A stretch of 64,000 bases of DNA from Silvimonas terrae (GTDB lineage: Bacteria; Pseudomonadota; Gammaproteobacteria; Burkholderiales; Chitinibacteraceae). Positions 62,298 to 64,000 of the stretch are shown in pieces. The notes below the pieces were generated by a model. That model searched no databases, was not told the origin of the DNA, and was given only the letters and a program-made list of their open reading frames with translations. The stretch is from the NCBI RefSeq assembly GCF_014202765.1, contig NZ_JACHHN010000004.1:395097-459096 (forward strand), written 5' to 3'. The position numbers and the translations under genes were made by a program. How positions within the stretch are numbered: position 1 is the stretch's first letter; each line of letters begins with the position of its first letter.

Positions 62298-62570
62298 GTG
62301 GAAGTGGATTTATTTCAAATAGAACTTGGTGAGGAAGACGAAACCAATCCGGGCCACTTTGGCCGGGCATTTGCGCACTGGCTAGCTGAACCCTTCAAAT
62401 TGCAGGGCGACCGAGTACAAGCAGTTTTGCCAGAAGACTGGGGCTGGTGCGTTATGCTTGCCGCGCAAGCCGTTTCCCTTTTAGGTGAGTTGCAGCCACA
62501 GGGATGGCTGCCTAAATGGATGAGGTGCGTTTGTGACCAATTAACCGGGAGTCTTGCAGTGGCTTTGTAG
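62298..62570 (+). pseudogene. Decayed small gene
   Basis: A GTG-started frame reads MEVDLFQIELGEEDETNPGH, then AFAHWLAEPF and VLPEDWGWCVM. This resembles the start of a small uncharacterised family in which the segment after DWGWCVM normally continues with Cys, Arg/Lys and Pro. Here the sequence shifts frame near 62455, and stops interrupt the alternative frame (RKPFPF then stop). Identification is from memory and weak; a short native ORF ending at 62570 is the alternative. Confidence 0.45.
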
Positions 62571-63152
62571 CGGACAAGCCAGGCTTGATCGTTGAAATAC
62601 GCATCTGAAGTTTTGCCCATATCGCCATTTGTGGCATCAATCGTAAAGCGCTCATAATCATTCACATTGCGCAACATGGCCCTTCCCCTTGGCAATCTCT
62701 CATGCCCAGTGCTCGACAGAGCCCGACGGAGGCATCACGCGTGCGATCAAAAGTGCGAATACGATGCGCGTTGCTAGACACCGTAAGGTACTAAGACATC
62801 CATTTCGGTGCGCTATCGCACATACCCCCATTTTCTTTCGCTGGTATGCCAAATAGGTCAGGCATTGCTGCAAACCGCTGCGTCCAGGCAGCGCGTGAGT
62901 TAGTGCGGATTCTGGTCACCGGGAGGGTTGGTTCCAATTAATGCGGTCGGTGGCTCTCGCTCACTTTGGCGGCTGTAGCTTTTTTCGGGACCGGCAGTTG
63001 ATTCCGGCGGTGGTAGCCGAACGGCCTGGCAGCTCCTCGTAAACCCGGCTACGGCATGCGGAGGGCGTTGGTGCAGCCCTGGCACATCGGGGTAGCGCAA
63101 TTATTCCGTACTCATGATAATCAATTGACGCTTGGGTTATGAGCAAAGCTAC
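62571..63152. other. Gene-free gap before the GGDEF gene
   Basis: No recognised gene or strong hairpin in 582 bp. A reverse ORF at 62315-62695 is antisense to the decayed gene and lacks family features. Confidence 0.4.
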
Positions 63153-63872
63153 TCAGCGTGCCAGTTTTGCATGTTTGGCGCGATACATTGCCTGGTCGGC
63201 TTTGCACACCAGTAGTTCAGGTGTATCTCCGTCCTCTGGAAAAACACTGCAACCGATGCTCGCCATCGCCACGACGTTGCGGCCTGCCAGTTCATGCGAT
63301 CCCGCCATCAACCGGCTTAGCTTGTTTGCCATCCGGGTCACGTTTTCAGGTTTGATTTCGGATGCCACCACGACAAATTCATCTCCTCCGAGCCGGCATA
63401 CCGTATCTACTTCTCTTACCGCGTCGCGCAAACGGACGGCAACGCCTTGTAATAACAAGTCGCCGATCGCGTGTCCCAACTGATCATTGATGGTCTTGAA
63501 TCCATCGAGGTCGAGAAAATAAACAGCCAGATGACTCCTGTGCCTTTTGGCAATCGCGATATCCCGGGTTAAATGCCGCCATAACACTGACCTGTTAGGC
63601 AACCCTGTCAGTGGGTCGCTTTCCGAGGCCTTAATGGCTGCCGCCAGGACAAGCTGTACCGCATCTGCATCACGTGCAGCCTCACCGATCTGCGCCAGCA
63701 ATCTTTGGTTTTCCTGGAGCACACCACGAACGCTGGTCAGGTCGCGCCACGCCTCAGATTCATTGATCTCGGCCTGAAGCAGGTCCAGCGTTGTCTCGGC
63801 CAGTTCAATCTGGTGCCGTAGCTCTCGCAGCCTGAGCCTGGCTCTTCCCGTATACGACGGGGCCCGGTTCAT
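63153..63872 (-). CDS. Diguanylate cyclase (GGDEF)
   Basis: A cytoplasmic cyclase. An N-terminal coiled coil (RLRLRELRHQIELAETTLDL, LTSVRGVLQENQRLLAQIGE) is followed by a GGDEF domain (DPLTGLPNRSVLWRHLTRDI, YFLDLDGFKTINDQLGH, VCRLGGDEFVVVAS with an intact active site, ADQAMYRAKHA). It should make cyclic-di-GMP. The frame stays open to 63989, so the start is uncertain: an ATG at 63872 (MNRAPSYTGRARLRL) looks family-like but has a poor Shine-Dalgarno; ATGs further upstream or a TTG at 63962 are alternatives. Confidence 0.88.
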   Translation of the reverse strand: MNRAPSYTGRARLRLRELRHQIELAETTLDLLQAEINESEAWRDLTSVRGVLQENQRLLAQIGEAARDADAVQLVLAAAIKASESDPLTGLPNRSVLWRHLTRDIAIAKRHRSHLAVYFLDLDGFKTINDQLGHAIGDLLLQGVAVRLRDAVREVDTVCRLGGDEFVVVASEIKPENVTRMANKLSRLMAGSHELAGRNVVAMASIGCSVFPEDGDTPELLVCKADQAMYRAKHAKLAR

Positions 63873-64000
63873 GACGCGCGATCTTTCAGAGCCCGGCAGG
63901 CGGGAAATATCTCCCATTGCGCACATCCGCTGCGTTGACTTCGACACCGGTACTGATATCAACCCGGGCGTGCGCGTTATGCGCAGCGATCAGGGTCACA

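Overview
The window reads as a chromosomal segment of a Gram-negative betaproteobacterium, probably of the Neisseriales/Chromobacteriaceae type. This rests on GC-rich coding sequence, many outer-membrane and periplasmic proteins, an rlhA and an atpG that resemble the proteobacterial forms I remember, and interspersed REP-like repeats. No database search was run. No rRNA, tRNA, CRISPR array or complete insertion sequence was recognised.

Layout. 1-4.5 kb: a heme-uptake locus (3' end of a TonB-dependent receptor, then hmuS-hmuT-hmuU-hmuV). 4.5-6 kb: a soluble PAS-PAS chemoreceptor. 6-8 kb: a DMT exporter divergent from an AraC regulator. 8-8.7 kb: a gene-free block of REP-like repeats. 8.7-12.3 kb: a branched-chain amino-acid type binding protein and rlhA (23S rRNA C2501 hydroxylation). 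12.7-15.3 kb: a YpfH-type esterase divergent from a MarR regulator and an MFS exporter. 15.3-19.2 kb: an SPFH protein, the adhC-fghA formaldehyde-detoxification pair and mlaC. 19.6-24 kb: a secreted alpha/beta hydrolase, a two-DTG retropepsin-like protein, DUF6404, a frameshifted GNAT gene, a SnoaL-like protein and an AAA kinase behind a possible leader-peptide attenuator. 24.1-29.1 kb: a diheme peroxidase, a lipoprotein phosphoesterase and an outer-membrane channel. 29.2-31.3 kb: an MHYT-GGDEF-EAL protein. 31.7-36 kb: a giant glycine-rich autotransporter broken by an 8-bp tandem duplication. 36-41.6 kb: a small protein, a GH5 glycosidase, an AfsR/CadC-like regulator and Ohr. 41.7-45.7 kb: a hybrid sensor kinase and NarL-type regulator.

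46-56 kb looks accessory. It holds an antitoxin without a recognisable toxin, an LpxL/HtrB-like acyltransferase, an AraC regulator with a damaged-looking N-terminus, a four-gene operon (small membrane protein, SDR, DUF2269, DUF4166), and two paralogous NHL-repeat lipoproteins flanking a truncated DUF1254 gene. At least six copies of a short dispersed repeat lie in the gaps. 56-64 kb carries a cold-shock protein, short unrecognised ORFs, a complete atpG (F1 gamma subunit) with no other ATP-synthase genes beside it, a zinc alcohol dehydrogenase, a small membrane protein, a slipin, a DUF3562 protein, a decayed gene and a GGDEF cyclase. The mix resembles stress/low-oxygen gene clusters of betaproteobacteria.

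Most worth a second look: the solitary but intact atpG, the reversible-looking 8-bp duplication in the autotransporter, the leader ORF plus terminator before the kinase gene, the AT-rich perfect 20-bp inverted repeat near 55.8 kb, and the two-motif retropepsin-like protein.
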